A stretch of DNA of 64,000 nt from Candidatus Accumulibacter sp. ACC003 (GTDB lineage: Bacteria; Pseudomonadota; Gammaproteobacteria; Burkholderiales; Rhodocyclaceae), in NCBI RefSeq assembly GCF_907163085.1, contig NZ_CAJQTX010000003.1, positions 62,001-126,000 of the forward strand, written 5' to 3'. The notes under the pieces are model-generated. The model was not told the origin of the DNA, ran no database searches, and saw only the letters and a list, made by a program, of their open reading frames with translations. This document shows positions 54,400 through 63,550 of this stretch, piece by piece. Both the position numbers and the translations under genes were made by a program. Within the stretch, counting starts at the first letter, position 1, and every line of letters begins with the position of its first letter.

Positions 54400-55920
54400 T
54401 TATTCGAGTTGCAGCAGGAACGGTTCGGCGAGAAGCAGACGCAGGCGTGCTGGGTCAAGCCAGGGCGCAGCACAGGAATTACGGATGAAGGCGATGGCGC
54501 CGCGCACACCGAGTTCTTGATACAGGTTGCGTAACTGCCGGGTGAAACGTGCCAGGGTATTGAACACATGCGCCAGGCGCATGAGGAGGTGATAGCCTTT
54601 CATGGCATTCCAGTCGAGGGCAAAGGCATGCTCGTAGTGGTAGCCCTGATGTTTTTCGACGAGGAAGCCCGCTTCGATGCCCCAACGGTGGCGGGCACCG
54701 AGGTTGCAGCGCTCATGGACATTGTCTTGTCTGAGCGGTTGGCTGGAGAGCCAGGCGTGGCGCGATGTTTCGGTGACGGTCCTGGCCTGTTCATCGATCT
54801 TTTCCCAGCTTTCCTCACAGACCACCAGGTTCAGCTTGAGACGCTGACGCCCGTTGGCCGCGAAGGCGTAGTCGATGTCGTTGACCCAGCTGAAGTGTTG
54901 TCGGCGCCTTCCCCAAGCGCGCTGCACGGCTTGTGGCTTCAGGGCGTGGAGTGCGCGGAACTCCTGCCAGACCGTGGACAAATCCTTGTCCTTAAGCACG
55001 ATAATGAACTGCCAGTGGGCGCGCAAGCAGCGCTGCATCACCGGCCCGTTGGCGTAAAGGCCGTCGAGCAGGAGCAGGATCGGCAGGCGGGGGAACAGCG
55101 TCTTGAGCCGGTCGCTCAAGCGCACAAAGCCGCGCAGCTCGCAGTCCTGCTTTTGCGCTTCGGTATCGCCCAGCGCGTGTTCGAGGAACTCGCTGAGCAG
55201 TGGGACGACCAGGCCGTTGTGGAAAGCCAGGCTGGCCTCGAGGACGTAGACGAAGTACTGGGTGTGGCGGGTTTCCTCCTTGCCGACGGTGCGCTGGAGG
55301 AGTTCCTCCGCCCAGAGGGTGTCGCCGGCGACCTTCTGCGAGCCGTCGATGGCGATGGGGTAGCAGTGGTTGATCAGATAGCGGCGGAAGCTCTTGCCGC
55401 GGATCAGCCGCTTCACCAGATCGACGTGGGCCTGCTCAAGGTGGTCAAGGTCGATGTCGCGCAGCAGCCGAAACAGGGTGTCGGCGTGTGGCAGGGTCTC
55501 GATCTCCGGGAACAGCAGGTGGAGGTTGGCCATGAACTGGGGACGGGATATTTCGCGGTTGGTCTCGCGCCGAGAGGAGAACTGAAAGACGAACATCAGC
55601 AGACCGTAAAGCAGCAGCGCGGTCAGCTTGTGGCGGCGCTTCCTGGGGTCTCTCGGGTCGGGAATTTGTTCCAGTTGCTCGAGCAAGGCGGGTAGCTCTT
55701 TGCGCAGGAGACGCGTCTTTTTGCTCACGGCGTCCTCGCGGGCCTCCCTTTCCTCGCCGACGGTCGCGAAGGCTGAGCATCGGTTGGGCAGAGAAGTGGG
55801 GGAGTGGAGGACTTGTCCACTCGCGCGCCGTTTCGCGTTCAGTGCCTTTTCCTGCCGTTTCTTCTCTGAGCGCAGCTCCTTGAGGGCAGCGCGTGTCGGG
55901 CGACGGCAGGGTTTGCTCAT
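54400..55920 (-). CDS. DDE transposase
   Basis: A 506-residue protein with a conserved transposase core: DPRDPRKRRHKLTALLLYGL, PIAIDGSQK (first Asp), ILLLLDGLYANG (second Asp) and HRWGIEAGFLVEKHQGYHYEH (Glu). The N-terminal 70 residues are basic and helical. I could not assign it to a named IS family. ATG 55920 overlaps the stop codon of the upstream DruA-like gene in an ATGA, indicating translational coupling. The longer open frame extending upstream of 55920 is out-of-frame DruA sequence. Confidence 0.88.
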   Translation of the reverse strand: MSKPCRRPTRAALKELRSEKKRQEKALNAKRRASGQVLHSPTSLPNRCSAFATVGEEREAREDAVSKKTRLLRKELPALLEQLEQIPDPRDPRKRRHKLTALLLYGLLMFVFQFSSRRETNREISRPQFMANLHLLFPEIETLPHADTLFRLLRDIDLDHLEQAHVDLVKRLIRGKSFRRYLINHCYPIAIDGSQKVAGDTLWAEELLQRTVGKEETRHTQYFVYVLEASLAFHNGLVVPLLSEFLEHALGDTEAQKQDCELRGFVRLSDRLKTLFPRLPILLLLDGLYANGPVMQRCLRAHWQFIIVLKDKDLSTVWQEFRALHALKPQAVQRAWGRRRQHFSWVNDIDYAFAANGRQRLKLNLVVCEESWEKIDEQARTVTETSRHAWLSSQPLRQDNVHERCNLGARHRWGIEAGFLVEKHQGYHYEHAFALDWNAMKGYHLLMRLAHVFNTLARFTRQLRNLYQELGVRGAIAFIRNSCAAPWLDPARLRLLLAEPFLLQLE

Positions 55921-56822
55921 GGCCGGGAGCTCCCAGGGGCGGCACACAGCCGGTCGCGACAATCGGCGCTCAGCGGTTTGAGCCACACCTGGCGGGGCGT
56001 GCTGCGATACGACTGGCCGGGGCGGGCCAGCCCGCGCCCGCTGGTTGCCCCGAGCAACTGCCAACCGGCCGCGCGGTAACAGGTGCCGGTATAGTGACGA
56101 GGATCGACGAAAGTCTCCAGCAACAGGGGCTCGAAGCCCCAGTGATCGAGCCAGTCCGCGCGTGCGCGGCGCGCGAGTTGTCCGAGCACATGACTGGCCA
56201 GATGCGGCACCCGGACGTGGGGAAAGATCAGGAAGCGGCTGTTGTTCACCACCCGCGCCAGGTTCTCGCGGCGGGCCTGGGCCGTCCAGCCGATCCAGCG
56301 GTCGCGCACGGCGACCGCGCGGGCAGCGCCGGCCAGCAGGACGCTGCCGAGCCGCCGGTCGCCCGCCGTGATGAAGTAGCGCAGGCGGTAGCCGAAGGCC
56401 CCCTGGAAACCCAGTGGGTGCCAGCGCGCCACCAGCGCATCCCACTGCGCCACCAACGCCGCGTCGCGAACGACTTCCAGGCAGACCGGTGCGAGTGCCG
56501 ACAGGGCGCAGTGCACGGGAAGCTCCCCGGTGACCGTATCTACGGGTGCCGCGGGCGGCGCGCAACGGCGTGCTGACGACGGCCTTATCGCCGGCAGTGT
56601 CAGCAGCCCGGCCGCCTGCAAACGCTCCAGAAACTCCAGGCAGGCGCTGATCTTCGCCGTCCCTGTCAGAGTGGTCCACCCCAGGTGCTCGCAGACCGTC
56701 GCCGCCAACTCCTTGCGCGCCAATCCCGGCAGCCACGCCACCGTCCCGCACACCTCGGCGATCTCCGCGGCGCTGAATACGCGACCGCAGTGCACCCACT
56801 CCCCTTCGCTCGTTGCAACCAC
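55917..56822 (-). CDS. DruA-like DUF4338 family protein
   Basis: A protein of about 301 residues with the DUF4338/DruA core: GFQGAFGYRLRYFI, VAVRDRWIGWT, ARRENLARVVNNSRFLIFP, VRVPHLASHVLGQLARR, LLETFVDPRHYTGTCYRAAGW and GATSGRG. DUF4338 is the DruA component of the Druantia anti-phage system, whose other genes are absent here. The start is taken at GTG 56822, seven bases after GGAGG; the adjacent GTG 56825 or an upstream TTG 56852 are alternatives. It is coupled to a transposase gene, so here it is probably part of a transposon rather than a Druantia locus. Confidence 0.87.
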   Translation of the reverse strand: MVATSEGEWVHCGRVFSAAEIAEVCGTVAWLPGLARKELAATVCEHLGWTTLTGTAKISACLEFLERLQAAGLLTLPAIRPSSARRCAPPAAPVDTVTGELPVHCALSALAPVCLEVVRDAALVAQWDALVARWHPLGFQGAFGYRLRYFITAGDRRLGSVLLAGAARAVAVRDRWIGWTAQARRENLARVVNNSRFLIFPHVRVPHLASHVLGQLARRARADWLDHWGFEPLLLETFVDPRHYTGTCYRAAGWQLLGATSGRGLARPGQSYRSTPRQVWLKPLSADCRDRLCAAPGSSRP

Positions 56823-56978
56823 CACGATACCTCCGGCTGAAACGTGGACCAATGACCCTCCACCTATCCTGCCAGAAGTCCCCCCGGCTGTCTAGCTCCC
56901 TTGTGCGAAACCTTTTTTGCCTGCCCACCGCAACGCCTTGCCAGTACTGGGCTGGCGCAGTCATGCTTCAGCGCTGGT

Positions 56979-58235
56979 TCAGCGGCGCATCGAGTCGAAG
57001 AACTCGGCGTTGTTCTTGGTCGCCTTGATCTTGTCGAGCAGAAACTCCATCGCCTCGAGATCGTCCATGTTGTACAGCAGTTTGCGCAGCACCCACATTT
57101 TCTGCAGAACGTCTGGCTTGAGGAGGAGTTCTTCACGGCGGGTACCCGAGCGATTGACGTTGATTGCCGGATAAACGCGCTTTTCGGCCATGCGGCGATC
57201 AAGGTGGATTTCCATGTTGCCGGTGCCCTTGAACTCTTCGTAGATCACGTCGTCCATGCGGCTGCCGGTGTCGATCAGCGCCGTGGCGATGATGGTCAGC
57301 GAACCGCCTTCCTCGATATTTCGTGCCGCACCAAAGAAGCGTTTGGGTTTTTGTAGCGCGTTGGCGTCTACGCCACCCGTCAGCACCTTGCCCGATGCCG
57401 GCTGTACGGTGTTGTAAGCGCGCGCCAGGCGGGTGATCGAGTCGAGCAGGATGACCACGTCGCGCTTGTGCTCGATCAGTCGCTTGGCCTTCTCGATGAC
57501 CATCTCTGCGACCTGCACGTGGCGCGTCGCTGGCTCGTCAAAAGTCGAGGCGACAACTTCGCCGCGGACCGAGCGCGTCATTTCGGTGACTTCCTCGGGA
57601 CGTTCGTCGATCAGCAGCACGATTACCGTTACGTCGGGGTGGTTGGTCGTGATCGCATGTGCGATGTGCTGCATCATGACCGTCTTGCCGCTTTTCGGGC
57701 TGGCGACCAGCAGGCCGCGTTGACCTTTGCCGATTGGCGCGATGATGTCGATGATCCGGCTGGTGATGTTCTCCTCGCCGCGGATGTCGCGTTCGAGCTT
57801 CATGTGCTCGGCGGGGTGCAGCGGCGTCAGGTTCTCGAAGAGAATCTTGTTTTTCGACGCCTCCGGCGCTTCGCCGTTGATCTTGTCGACCTTGACCAGA
57901 GCAAAGTAGCGTTCGCCATCTTTCGGCGTCCGGATCTCGCCCTCAATGGTGTCGCCGGTGTGCAGGTTGAAGCGTCTGATCTGGCTTGGGCTGACGTAGA
58001 TGTCGTCGGTACTGGCAAGATACGAGGTATCCGGCGAGCGCAAGAAGCCGAAGCCGTCCGACAGCGTTTCGAGCGTACCGTCGCCGAAGATGCTTTCGCC
58101 TTTCCGGGCCTGATTCTTGAGTAGTGCGAAAATCAGCTCGTGCTTGCGCAGGCGGTTCGCGCCTTCGACATTGTCGGTAATCGCCATGTCAAGAAGCTGG
58201 CTGACGTGAAGTGCTTTGAGTTCGGATAAGTGCAT
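56979..58235 (-). CDS. rho: Transcription termination factor Rho
   Basis: A 418-residue hexameric RNA helicase that ends transcription. Recognisable parts are the N-terminal helical domain, the RNA-binding cold-shock-like fold with [14 protein letters not shown], the Walker A ASPKSGKT, the Walker [17 protein letters not shown], and the R-loop/arginine finger region [19 protein letters not shown]. It lies downstream of trxA with a 235-base structured leader. A mobile element begins 75 bases beyond its stop codon, without damaging it. Confidence 0.97.
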   Translation of the reverse strand: MHLSELKALHVSQLLDMAITDNVEGANRLRKHELIFALLKNQARKGESIFGDGTLETLSDGFGFLRSPDTSYLASTDDIYVSPSQIRRFNLHTGDTIEGEIRTPKDGERYFALVKVDKINGEAPEASKNKILFENLTPLHPAEHMKLERDIRGEENITSRIIDIIAPIGKGQRGLLVASPKSGKTVMMQHIAHAITTNHPDVTVIVLLIDERPEEVTEMTRSVRGEVVASTFDEPATRHVQVAEMVIEKAKRLIEHKRDVVILLDSITRLARAYNTVQPASGKVLTGGVDANALQKPKRFFGAARNIEEGGSLTIIATALIDTGSRMDDVIYEEFKGTGNMEIHLDRRMAEKRVYPAINVNRSGTRREELLLKPDVLQKMWVLRKLLYNMDDLEAMEFLLDKIKATKNNAEFFDSMRR

Positions 58236-58383
58236 GTATTGGAGACGGAAAAGGGAAAGCCGAGGAGGGAAGAATGGACGCGCCGACAGGAAGAAGGATG
58301 CGCGCCGTGCGCTGCCGCGAACGAGGCGCGTGCTGGGGTAGGCTGCGGCGGAGCCGGGCGGGAGCTGCTAAAGGGAGAGGGAG

Positions 58384-58455
58384 CCTGAAGGTTGTGCGGT
58401 GGCTCTTGATCTACGATGGGCCGCAGGCTTTAGCCGCGGCCAACCAACCTTCAGG
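58384..58455 (-). promoter_or_regulatory. Long nested hairpin in the trxA-rho intergenic leader
   Basis: CCTGAAGGTTG (58384-58394) pairs perfectly with CAACCTTCAGG (58445-58455). Inside lies a second stem, GGCCGC with GCGGCC (58419-58424 and 58436-58441), containing a further GGCT/AGCC. The element sits in the 235-base leader of rho. rho leaders are autoregulated in E. coli, so this may be an attenuator; alternatively it ends trxA transcription. It lacks a T tract. Confidence 0.6.
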
Positions 58456-58470
58456 GTTAGCGTATCGGCT

Positions 58471-58797
58471 TCAGAGGTTGTTGTCAATGAACGTTGTTAG
58501 CTGCAGTTTGGACAGGGCGCCGACTTTGGTGGCGTGCACCTGACCGTTCTTGAAGATCATCAGCGTCGGAATGCCGCGGATGCCATAGCTGGCCGGCGTC
58601 TTCTGATTGTCATCAATGTTCAGCTTTACGACTTTCAGACGGCCGGCGTAGTCATTGGCGATGTCGTCAAGAAGCGGCGCAATCATTTTGCATGGGCCGC
58701 ACCATTCGGCCCAGTAGTCAACCAGAACGGGTTGCTCCGATTGCAGTACATCGGCGCCGAAGCTGGTGTCCGTAACGTGTTGGATGTGTTCGCTCAT
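58471..58797 (-). CDS. trxA: Thioredoxin
   Basis: A 108-residue thioredoxin with the active site WCGPC (residues 32-36), the DYWAEW strand and the cis-proline loop [11 protein letters not shown]. It reduces protein disulfides in the cytoplasm. It lies upstream of rho on the same strand, the common trxA-rho order. Confidence 0.96.
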   Translation of the reverse strand: MSEHIQHVTDTSFGADVLQSEQPVLVDYWAEWCGPCKMIAPLLDDIANDYAGRLKVVKLNIDDNQKTPASYGIRGIPTLMIFKNGQVHATKVGALSKLQLTTFIDNNL

Positions 58798-58988
58798 TAA
58801 GAGGCCTCTTGCGGGGGAAGCGGGTGGGATTGTGACGGAAGCGGGTGGCGTGGCCAGGGGAGACGAGCTGTGCGCCCGGCCAGCCTTGCAATGCTAGCGA
58901 AAAACGCCAGCGAAGGGAAGCCACAGCCTGTTTCGGCGCCGGCAAGTACGCTATAGTGCTGGACGTTCCATTCCCCAGAATCCCGACA

Positions 58989-59312
58989 ATGACCTACGTT
59001 GTTACTGAGAACTGCATCAAGTGCAAATTTACGGACTGTGTTGACGTTTGTCCCGTTGATTGCTTCCACGAAGGACCGAATTGCCTGGTCATCGACCCGG
59101 ACGAGTGCATCGATTGCACGCTGTGCGTTCCCGAGTGTCCGGCAGAAGCGATTTTCGCCGAGGACGACGTGCCAGACACGCAGCGCGCCTTCATTGCGCT
59201 CAATGCCGAGTTGGCCAAGGTCTGGCCGGTGCTCGCCGAACGCAAGGAGCCACCGGTCGATGCCGACGAGTGGAACAACCAGCCGGACAAGCTCAAGTAC
59301 CTGCAACGCTGA
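58989..59312 (+). CDS. fdxA: 7Fe ferredoxin FdxA
   Basis: A 107-residue ferredoxin with one [3Fe-4S] and one [4Fe-4S] cluster. The N-terminal [17 protein letters not shown] and the [12 protein letters not shown] motif (Cys40, Cys43, Cys46, Cys50) carry the ligands, and the long C-terminal extension ending near DKLKYLQR is typical of FdxA. ATG 58989 gives the family-standard start [16 protein letters not shown] element about 35 bases upstream is a possible -10 box. Confidence 0.95.
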   Translation: MTYVVTENCIKCKFTDCVDVCPVDCFHEGPNCLVIDPDECIDCTLCVPECPAEAIFAEDDVPDTQRAFIALNAELAKVWPVLAERKEPPVDADEWNNQPDKLKYLQR

Positions 59313-59782
59313 GCAAGGCGCTCGCTGCTGCCGAGGCGGGCTACCGGAACTGATCGCGCCAGCCGGCCGTCGCCTGGCTGGCGGCGACTGCTACGCTTCC
59401 TTGCCGTGAGTTGCCGGATGCGGTCGCCGGGCCGTCGTCTGGGCGCACGCTATCCTGCGCCGGGATGGGTCGCCGCTGCTTGACTCGGCGCACGGCTTGT
59501 GGCCGGACACGGTTCTTGGTGCGAGCATCTTGCAGCGGCGCCCGCTGCCGTCTCGCCAGCCTGCCGCCGCCGGAGAGGTGCTTGTCGGGCGCGCTTGTTT
59601 CGTGTGGGCGACCGTGCCGGAAACCTAAACGAGGCGCGAAAGAAACGCAAAACTCCATTAGAATTAGACCGCTAGCAACAGATGCGCGGAATTTACTTGA
59701 CCGAGACCCACGAGTTTGCCGCGACGCGGTATCGGCATCGACGCTTCAAGACTACCGGCAGCGTGACTCAGGAGGAGAACAG
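59313..59782. other. Intergenic region upstream of fadD
   Basis: About 470 bases without a supported gene. In-frame upstream extension of the ligase exists but has shadow-like composition. The fadD promoter is likely near its 3' end, where the sequence becomes less GC-rich (around 59640-59720), but no clear -35/-10 pair was assigned. Confidence 0.55.
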
Positions 59783-61459
59783 GTGGACAAGATATGGCTC
59801 AAGAGCTACCAGGAGGGTGTGCCCGCCGAGATTGATTTGAGCGACTATCAGTCGCTGGGCGAGCTCTTCGAAAAGAGTGTTGCGCAGTATCGCGATCGCG
59901 TGGCCTATATCAACATGGGCGTGCAGCTGACCTACGGGGAACTCGAGAAGTTGTCGCGGGATTTCGCGGCTTACCTGCAGTCGGTCCTCAAGCTGCCGAA
60001 GGGAGCGCGCGTGGCGGTGATGATGCCGAACGTGCTGCAGTACCCGATTTGTATCTTTGGCGCCTTGCGTGCCGGCTACGTGGTGGTGAACGTCAACCCG
60101 CTCTACACGCCGCGTGAGTTGGAGCATCAACTCAAGGATTCGGGGGCCGAAGCGATCGTCATCCTTGAGAATTTTGCAGTCACTTTGGAGCAGGTGCTGG
60201 CCAGGACGCCGGTCAAGCACATTGTGCTGGCGCGACTTGGCGATATGCTCGGCTTTCCGAAGGGCGCGGTCGTCAACTTCGTCGTCAAGTACGTCAAGAA
60301 AATGATCCCGGCGTGGACCCTGCCGCGCGCAGTTAACTTCCGTGCCGCACTGGCCAAGGGAGCTGCCAGCGAGCTGAAAGCGGTGGCGGTCGCGCAGGAA
60401 GATCTGGCGTTCCTGCAATATACGGGAGGGACGACCGGCGTTTCAAAGGGAGCAATGCTGACCCATCGCAATATCCTGGCAAATCTGGCGCAGGCGCATG
60501 CCTGGATCAGGCCGGCGCTGGGGAAAGAGCAGCACCTGGTGGTCACGGCATTGCCGCTGTACCACATCTTTGCGTTGACGGCGAACTGCTTCACCTTTTT
60601 CAAGGTCGGTGCGAGCAATTTGCTGATCACCAATCCACGCGACATCCCGGCGTTTGTCGCCGAGTTGGCCAGGTATCCGTTTACGGTGATTACCGGCGTC
60701 AACACCCTGTTCAATGCGATGCTCAACAACGACGCTTTCTGCGCGCTCGACTTTGCCAAGCTGAAGGTCACTCTGGGTGGCGGGATGGCCGTGCAGAAAG
60801 CGGTCGCGGAAAGATGGAAAGAGGTCACTGGCAAGCCGCTGATCGAAGCGTATGGCCTGACCGAAACCTCGCCGGCAGCAACCATCAATCCGCTCGACAT
60901 TCCCGAGTACAACGGTTCGATAGGCTTGCCCGTATCGTCTACCGAAGTCGCCATTCGCAGCGATGCCGGCGCCGACCTTCCTTTGGGCGAACGCGGTGAG
61001 CTTTGCGTGCGTGGCCCGCAGGTCATGAAGGGTTATTACCATCGTCCCGAAGAGACCGCCAAGGTGATCATGCCGGACGGTTTCCTGCTGACCGGCGACA
61101 TCGCGGTAATGGACGAAAAGGGCTTCGTGCGCATCGTCGATCGCAAGAAGGACATGATTCTGGTCTCGGGTTTCAACGTCTATCCGAACGAAGTCGAGGA
61201 CGTTGTCGCTCAACATCCGGGCGTCATCGAGGTGGCGGCAGTCGGCGTGCCAAGTGAAAAATCGGGCGAGGCGGTCAAGATCTTCGTCGTCAAGAAGGAC
61301 CAGGCGCTCACCGCCGAGGCGCTGATTGCCCATTGTCGTGAGCATCTGACCGGCTACAAGGTGCCTGGTCAGGTCGAGTTTCGTGCGGAGTTACCAAAGA
61401 CCAACGTCGGCAAGATCTTGCGTCGCGAACTGCGCGACGAGGCGCTGAAGAAGGGCTGA
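59783..61459 (+). CDS. fadD: Long-chain fatty acid-CoA ligase
   Basis: A 558-residue AMP-forming acyl-CoA synthetase. It carries the ATP-binding [11 protein letters not shown] (residues 213-223), the YGLTETSP motif, [16 protein letters not shown] with the hinge DRKKDMI, and the catalytic lysine in GKILRRELR. The start is GTG 59783, five bases after GGAGGAG; this gives the usual FadD N-terminus VDKIWLKSY. It would supply acyl-CoA for beta-oxidation or for the reductase and WS/DGAT encoded upstream. No beta-oxidation genes adjoin it. Confidence 0.94.
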   Translation: MDKIWLKSYQEGVPAEIDLSDYQSLGELFEKSVAQYRDRVAYINMGVQLTYGELEKLSRDFAAYLQSVLKLPKGARVAVMMPNVLQYPICIFGALRAGYVVVNVNPLYTPRELEHQLKDSGAEAIVILENFAVTLEQVLARTPVKHIVLARLGDMLGFPKGAVVNFVVKYVKKMIPAWTLPRAVNFRAALAKGAASELKAVAVAQEDLAFLQYTGGTTGVSKGAMLTHRNILANLAQAHAWIRPALGKEQHLVVTALPLYHIFALTANCFTFFKVGASNLLITNPRDIPAFVAELARYPFTVITGVNTLFNAMLNNDAFCALDFAKLKVTLGGGMAVQKAVAERWKEVTGKPLIEAYGLTETSPAATINPLDIPEYNGSIGLPVSSTEVAIRSDAGADLPLGERGELCVRGPQVMKGYYHRPEETAKVIMPDGFLLTGDIAVMDEKGFVRIVDRKKDMILVSGFNVYPNEVEDVVAQHPGVIEVAAVGVPSEKSGEAVKIFVVKKDQALTAEALIAHCREHLTGYKVPGQVEFRAELPKTNVGKILRRELRDEALKKG

Positions 61460-61542
61460 GAGTTGCTGGCGACGCGGTGTCGCGCGAGCGCCGTCGGAGT
61501 CAGCCGAGCTGCGCTCCGGAGTTCCTGGTGCGCTTCGAAATT

Positions 61543-61561
61543 CGACCCGCCGGCGGGGTCG
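61543..61561. terminator. Possible terminator hairpin between fadD and the ankyrin gene
   Basis: CGACCC-GCC and GGC-GGGGTCG form a short GC-rich hairpin in the gap between two convergent genes. There is no T tract. Confidence 0.3.
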
Positions 61562-61573
61562 CCGAGCGCTCCG

Positions 61574-62185
61574 TCAATCCTTTTTGCTGTACTGCTGCAG
61601 GACGCCGGTAGTGATGGGATGGCCGTTTCTCGAGGCATAGAACAGCGGCGTCTTGCCGTCGTGGTCTTTGCTCTGCGGATCGGCGCCCTGGGCGATGAGG
61701 TATTGCGAGAGCTTGGGTTGACCGGTCGCGCCGGAAAGGTGAAGCGGCGTTTGTCCGGCATCGGTACGCGCGTGCACGTCGGCGTTCCTCTCGATCAGCA
61801 CTTCTACCTCCCGCCTGCCGCCTGATAGTACGGCCGCATGCAAGGGGGTCATGCCAATGCGGTCTCTGGCTTCGAGCTTGGCGCCGCGGGCGATCAGCAG
61901 CGCCGTTGTTTTCGGGTGGCCGTAGAAAGCGGCTATATGCAGCGGCGTTCTGCCGAGCGCGTCGCTGAGGTTGACGTCGTCGCCGGCGTCGAGCAGAGCC
62001 CTTATTTTTGCCAGGTCGCCGCTGCTGGTGGCGATCATCAGCGGTACGGCTGCTGGTGGCGTTTCAGCCACCACCGCGGCTATTGCCGGGGCGGCATGGT
62101 CGCCAGACTGTTCACTGCACGCGCTCAGGGCCAGCGACAACACGGCGAAGGCGGCCAGCGCCGTGCGAGGTGCGGCTGTTTTCAT
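61574..62185 (-). CDS. Ankyrin-repeat lipoprotein
   Basis: A 203-residue protein with a signal peptide ending in a lipobox, LSAC (Cys23), followed by a short linker and four to five ankyrin repeats (for example GRTPLHIAAFYGHPKTTALL, GMTPLHAAVLSGGRREVEVL and QTPLHLSGATGQPKLSQYL). It should be anchored in the envelope and act in protein-protein contacts. The start at ATG 62185 gives the signal peptide and has AGGAG ten bases upstream. It is convergent with fadD. Confidence 0.9.
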   Translation of the reverse strand: MKTAAPRTALAAFAVLSLALSACSEQSGDHAAPAIAAVVAETPPAAVPLMIATSSGDLAKIRALLDAGDDVNLSDALGRTPLHIAAFYGHPKTTALLIARGAKLEARDRIGMTPLHAAVLSGGRREVEVLIERNADVHARTDAGQTPLHLSGATGQPKLSQYLIAQGADPQSKDHDGKTPLFYASRNGHPITTGVLQQYSKKD

Positions 62186-62395
62186 CCGAGAAATTCTCCT
62201 GCCACGATGAAATTGCTGTTCATTGTCTCCCGGGTTCCAGTTTGACGGCGCCGATGCCTGCCTGTCGACCCCAACGGTGATGAATCGTCGAGCACCCTCA
62301 TGATGATCAAGATCATCACCGTTGGTGAGCTTCAGAGTCCGCAAGTTCGAGCTTCGGCTTGGCGGCCAGCGTCGCGCATATTACCATCGCTGTCG

Positions 62396-63532
62396 ATGAC
62401 CACGTTCTTTTGCCACCGTCCGATCGCCGTGCGCGTACGCTTCACGCTGCGCTCACTCGTTTTGTTGGTCGTGCTGCTCGTGGTCTGTAGCCGGTTTGAC
62501 GGCCTTGCCGTTATCGCCGCGCAGGAGTCGACCGATCGTCCCGACCAGCGGCGCGCGCTCACCGTGCAACTGTCGCGCCAGCCTCGCTTCGAGTCCGCGG
62601 CTTTCCTGGCGGCGCTGACCAAAGGCTACTACCAGCAGGCTGGCCTCGAGGTCTTTCTGCGCGAGTGGTCTGCTGGCGTCGACGTCGCCAAGGAGGTCAG
62701 TGACGGGAACGCCGATTTCGGAACCTTCGATTCGTCCCTCCTCGTTGAACGTGCCAACGGCCGGCCGGTGATCGCCCTGGCCGCGCTACTGCAGCACTCG
62801 GGGGTGGTCGTGCTTGCCACTCGGCAGGCGGGGACTCTTGCCGCCGGCGATCTTGCCGGCCAACGTGTTGGCAGTAGCGCTGGCAGCGACAGCGAAGTTC
62901 GCGCCTACCTCGCGGCCAGCGGCGTCTCGGCTGGCAGTTTTCGTCAATTCGCCGACGCCGCTGAGGCGCGCCGCGCCCTCGTTGAAGGCCAGGTCGACGC
63001 GGTCGCGGTGTTCGTCGGCGATGCGGCGGTGCAGGAGTTGGTCGCTGGGGGCGAGTACCTGCTCGTGGCGCCGCGCCGCACGGCCATCGACTTTTACGGT
63101 AGCGTGCTATTCACCTCCGAACGCCTGTTGGCGTCGCAGCCAGGCATGGTGCGGGCGTTTCGCGCGGCGACGCTCAAAGGGCTTGACTATGCGCTTGATC
63201 ATCCGGAAGAGCTGGTCGATCTGATCCTGGCGAAGGAGCACCGGCCGAGCGCCAGCCGCGAACAACTGCGCTTTGCCGCCCAGCAGATGCGCGATCTGGC
63301 GCGACCCGCCGGTGTTGAAACGGGAGCGATGCGCTTTGCCCGCTGGCAGCAGGCGCTGGAAGTCTACCGGGCGCAGGGCGCGATCAAGCCCGATGCTGAC
63401 TTGCTGGGTTTCATTTATGATCCCGACGCGGCTGGCCTGGGTCCTTTCGTGCCATGGATGCTGGGCGGCGCACTGCTGGGCGTGCTGGTGCTGGGCTGGG
63501 CGCTACGCCGGTTTCTGGCCCGGAAGAATTAA
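62396..63532 (+). CDS. NMT1/THI5-like substrate-binding protein with C-terminal membrane anchor
   Basis: A protein of about 378 residues. It begins with a basic segment and a hydrophobic helix (SLVLLVVLLVVCSRF), then a periplasmic binding domain of the SsuA/THI5/NMT1 type: LTVQLSRQPRFESAAFLAAL, GYYQQAGLEVFLREW, DFGTFDSSLL and GSVLFTSERLLASQPGMV. A second helix, WMLGGALLGVLVLGWALRRF, lies at the extreme C-terminus. Binding domains between two helices are usual in sensor kinases or cyclases, but no output domain follows, so it may be a stand-alone sensor. Start codon uncertain (62300 or 62396). It is 18 bases upstream of the isochorismatase-family gene. Confidence 0.85.
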   Translation: MTTFFCHRPIAVRVRFTLRSLVLLVVLLVVCSRFDGLAVIAAQESTDRPDQRRALTVQLSRQPRFESAAFLAALTKGYYQQAGLEVFLREWSAGVDVAKEVSDGNADFGTFDSSLLVERANGRPVIALAALLQHSGVVVLATRQAGTLAAGDLAGQRVGSSAGSDSEVRAYLAASGVSAGSFRQFADAAEARRALVEGQVDAVAVFVGDAAVQELVAGGEYLLVAPRRTAIDFYGSVLFTSERLLASQPGMVRAFRAATLKGLDYALDHPEELVDLILAKEHRPSASREQLRFAAQQMRDLARPAGVETGAMRFARWQQALEVYRAQGAIKPDADLLGFIYDPDAAGLGPFVPWMLGGALLGVLVLGWALRRFLARKN

Positions 63533-63550
63533 TCACCTGGAGGGCAAGCG

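Larger units (their letters stand above)
54253..56903 (-). mobile_element. Two-gene mobile element carrying DruA-like and transposase genes
   Basis: About 2.65 kb between rpmE and rho. Both ends read inwards from CAAGGGAGC (54253-54261 and the complement of 56895-56903), with partial further similarity ending in a G-rich run. No clear target-site duplication was found, so the boundaries are approximate. It holds two minus-strand genes that overlap by four bases. Its genes are flanked by intact rho and rpmE. Confidence 0.65.

Noticed and set aside
54568-55695. 375-codon plus-strand open frame opposite the transposase
   Set aside because: Antisense shadow without ribosome binding site; the minus strand carries the DDE motifs.
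55917-56822. A complete Druantia defence locus
   Set aside because: Only a DruA-like gene is present; no large helicase (DruE-type) or other Druantia genes flank it, and the partner is a transposase.
55921-56964. N-terminal extension of the transposase to an 854-residue protein
   Set aside because: The extension is an out-of-frame translation of the DruA-like gene, and ATG 55920 overlaps the DruA stop codon.
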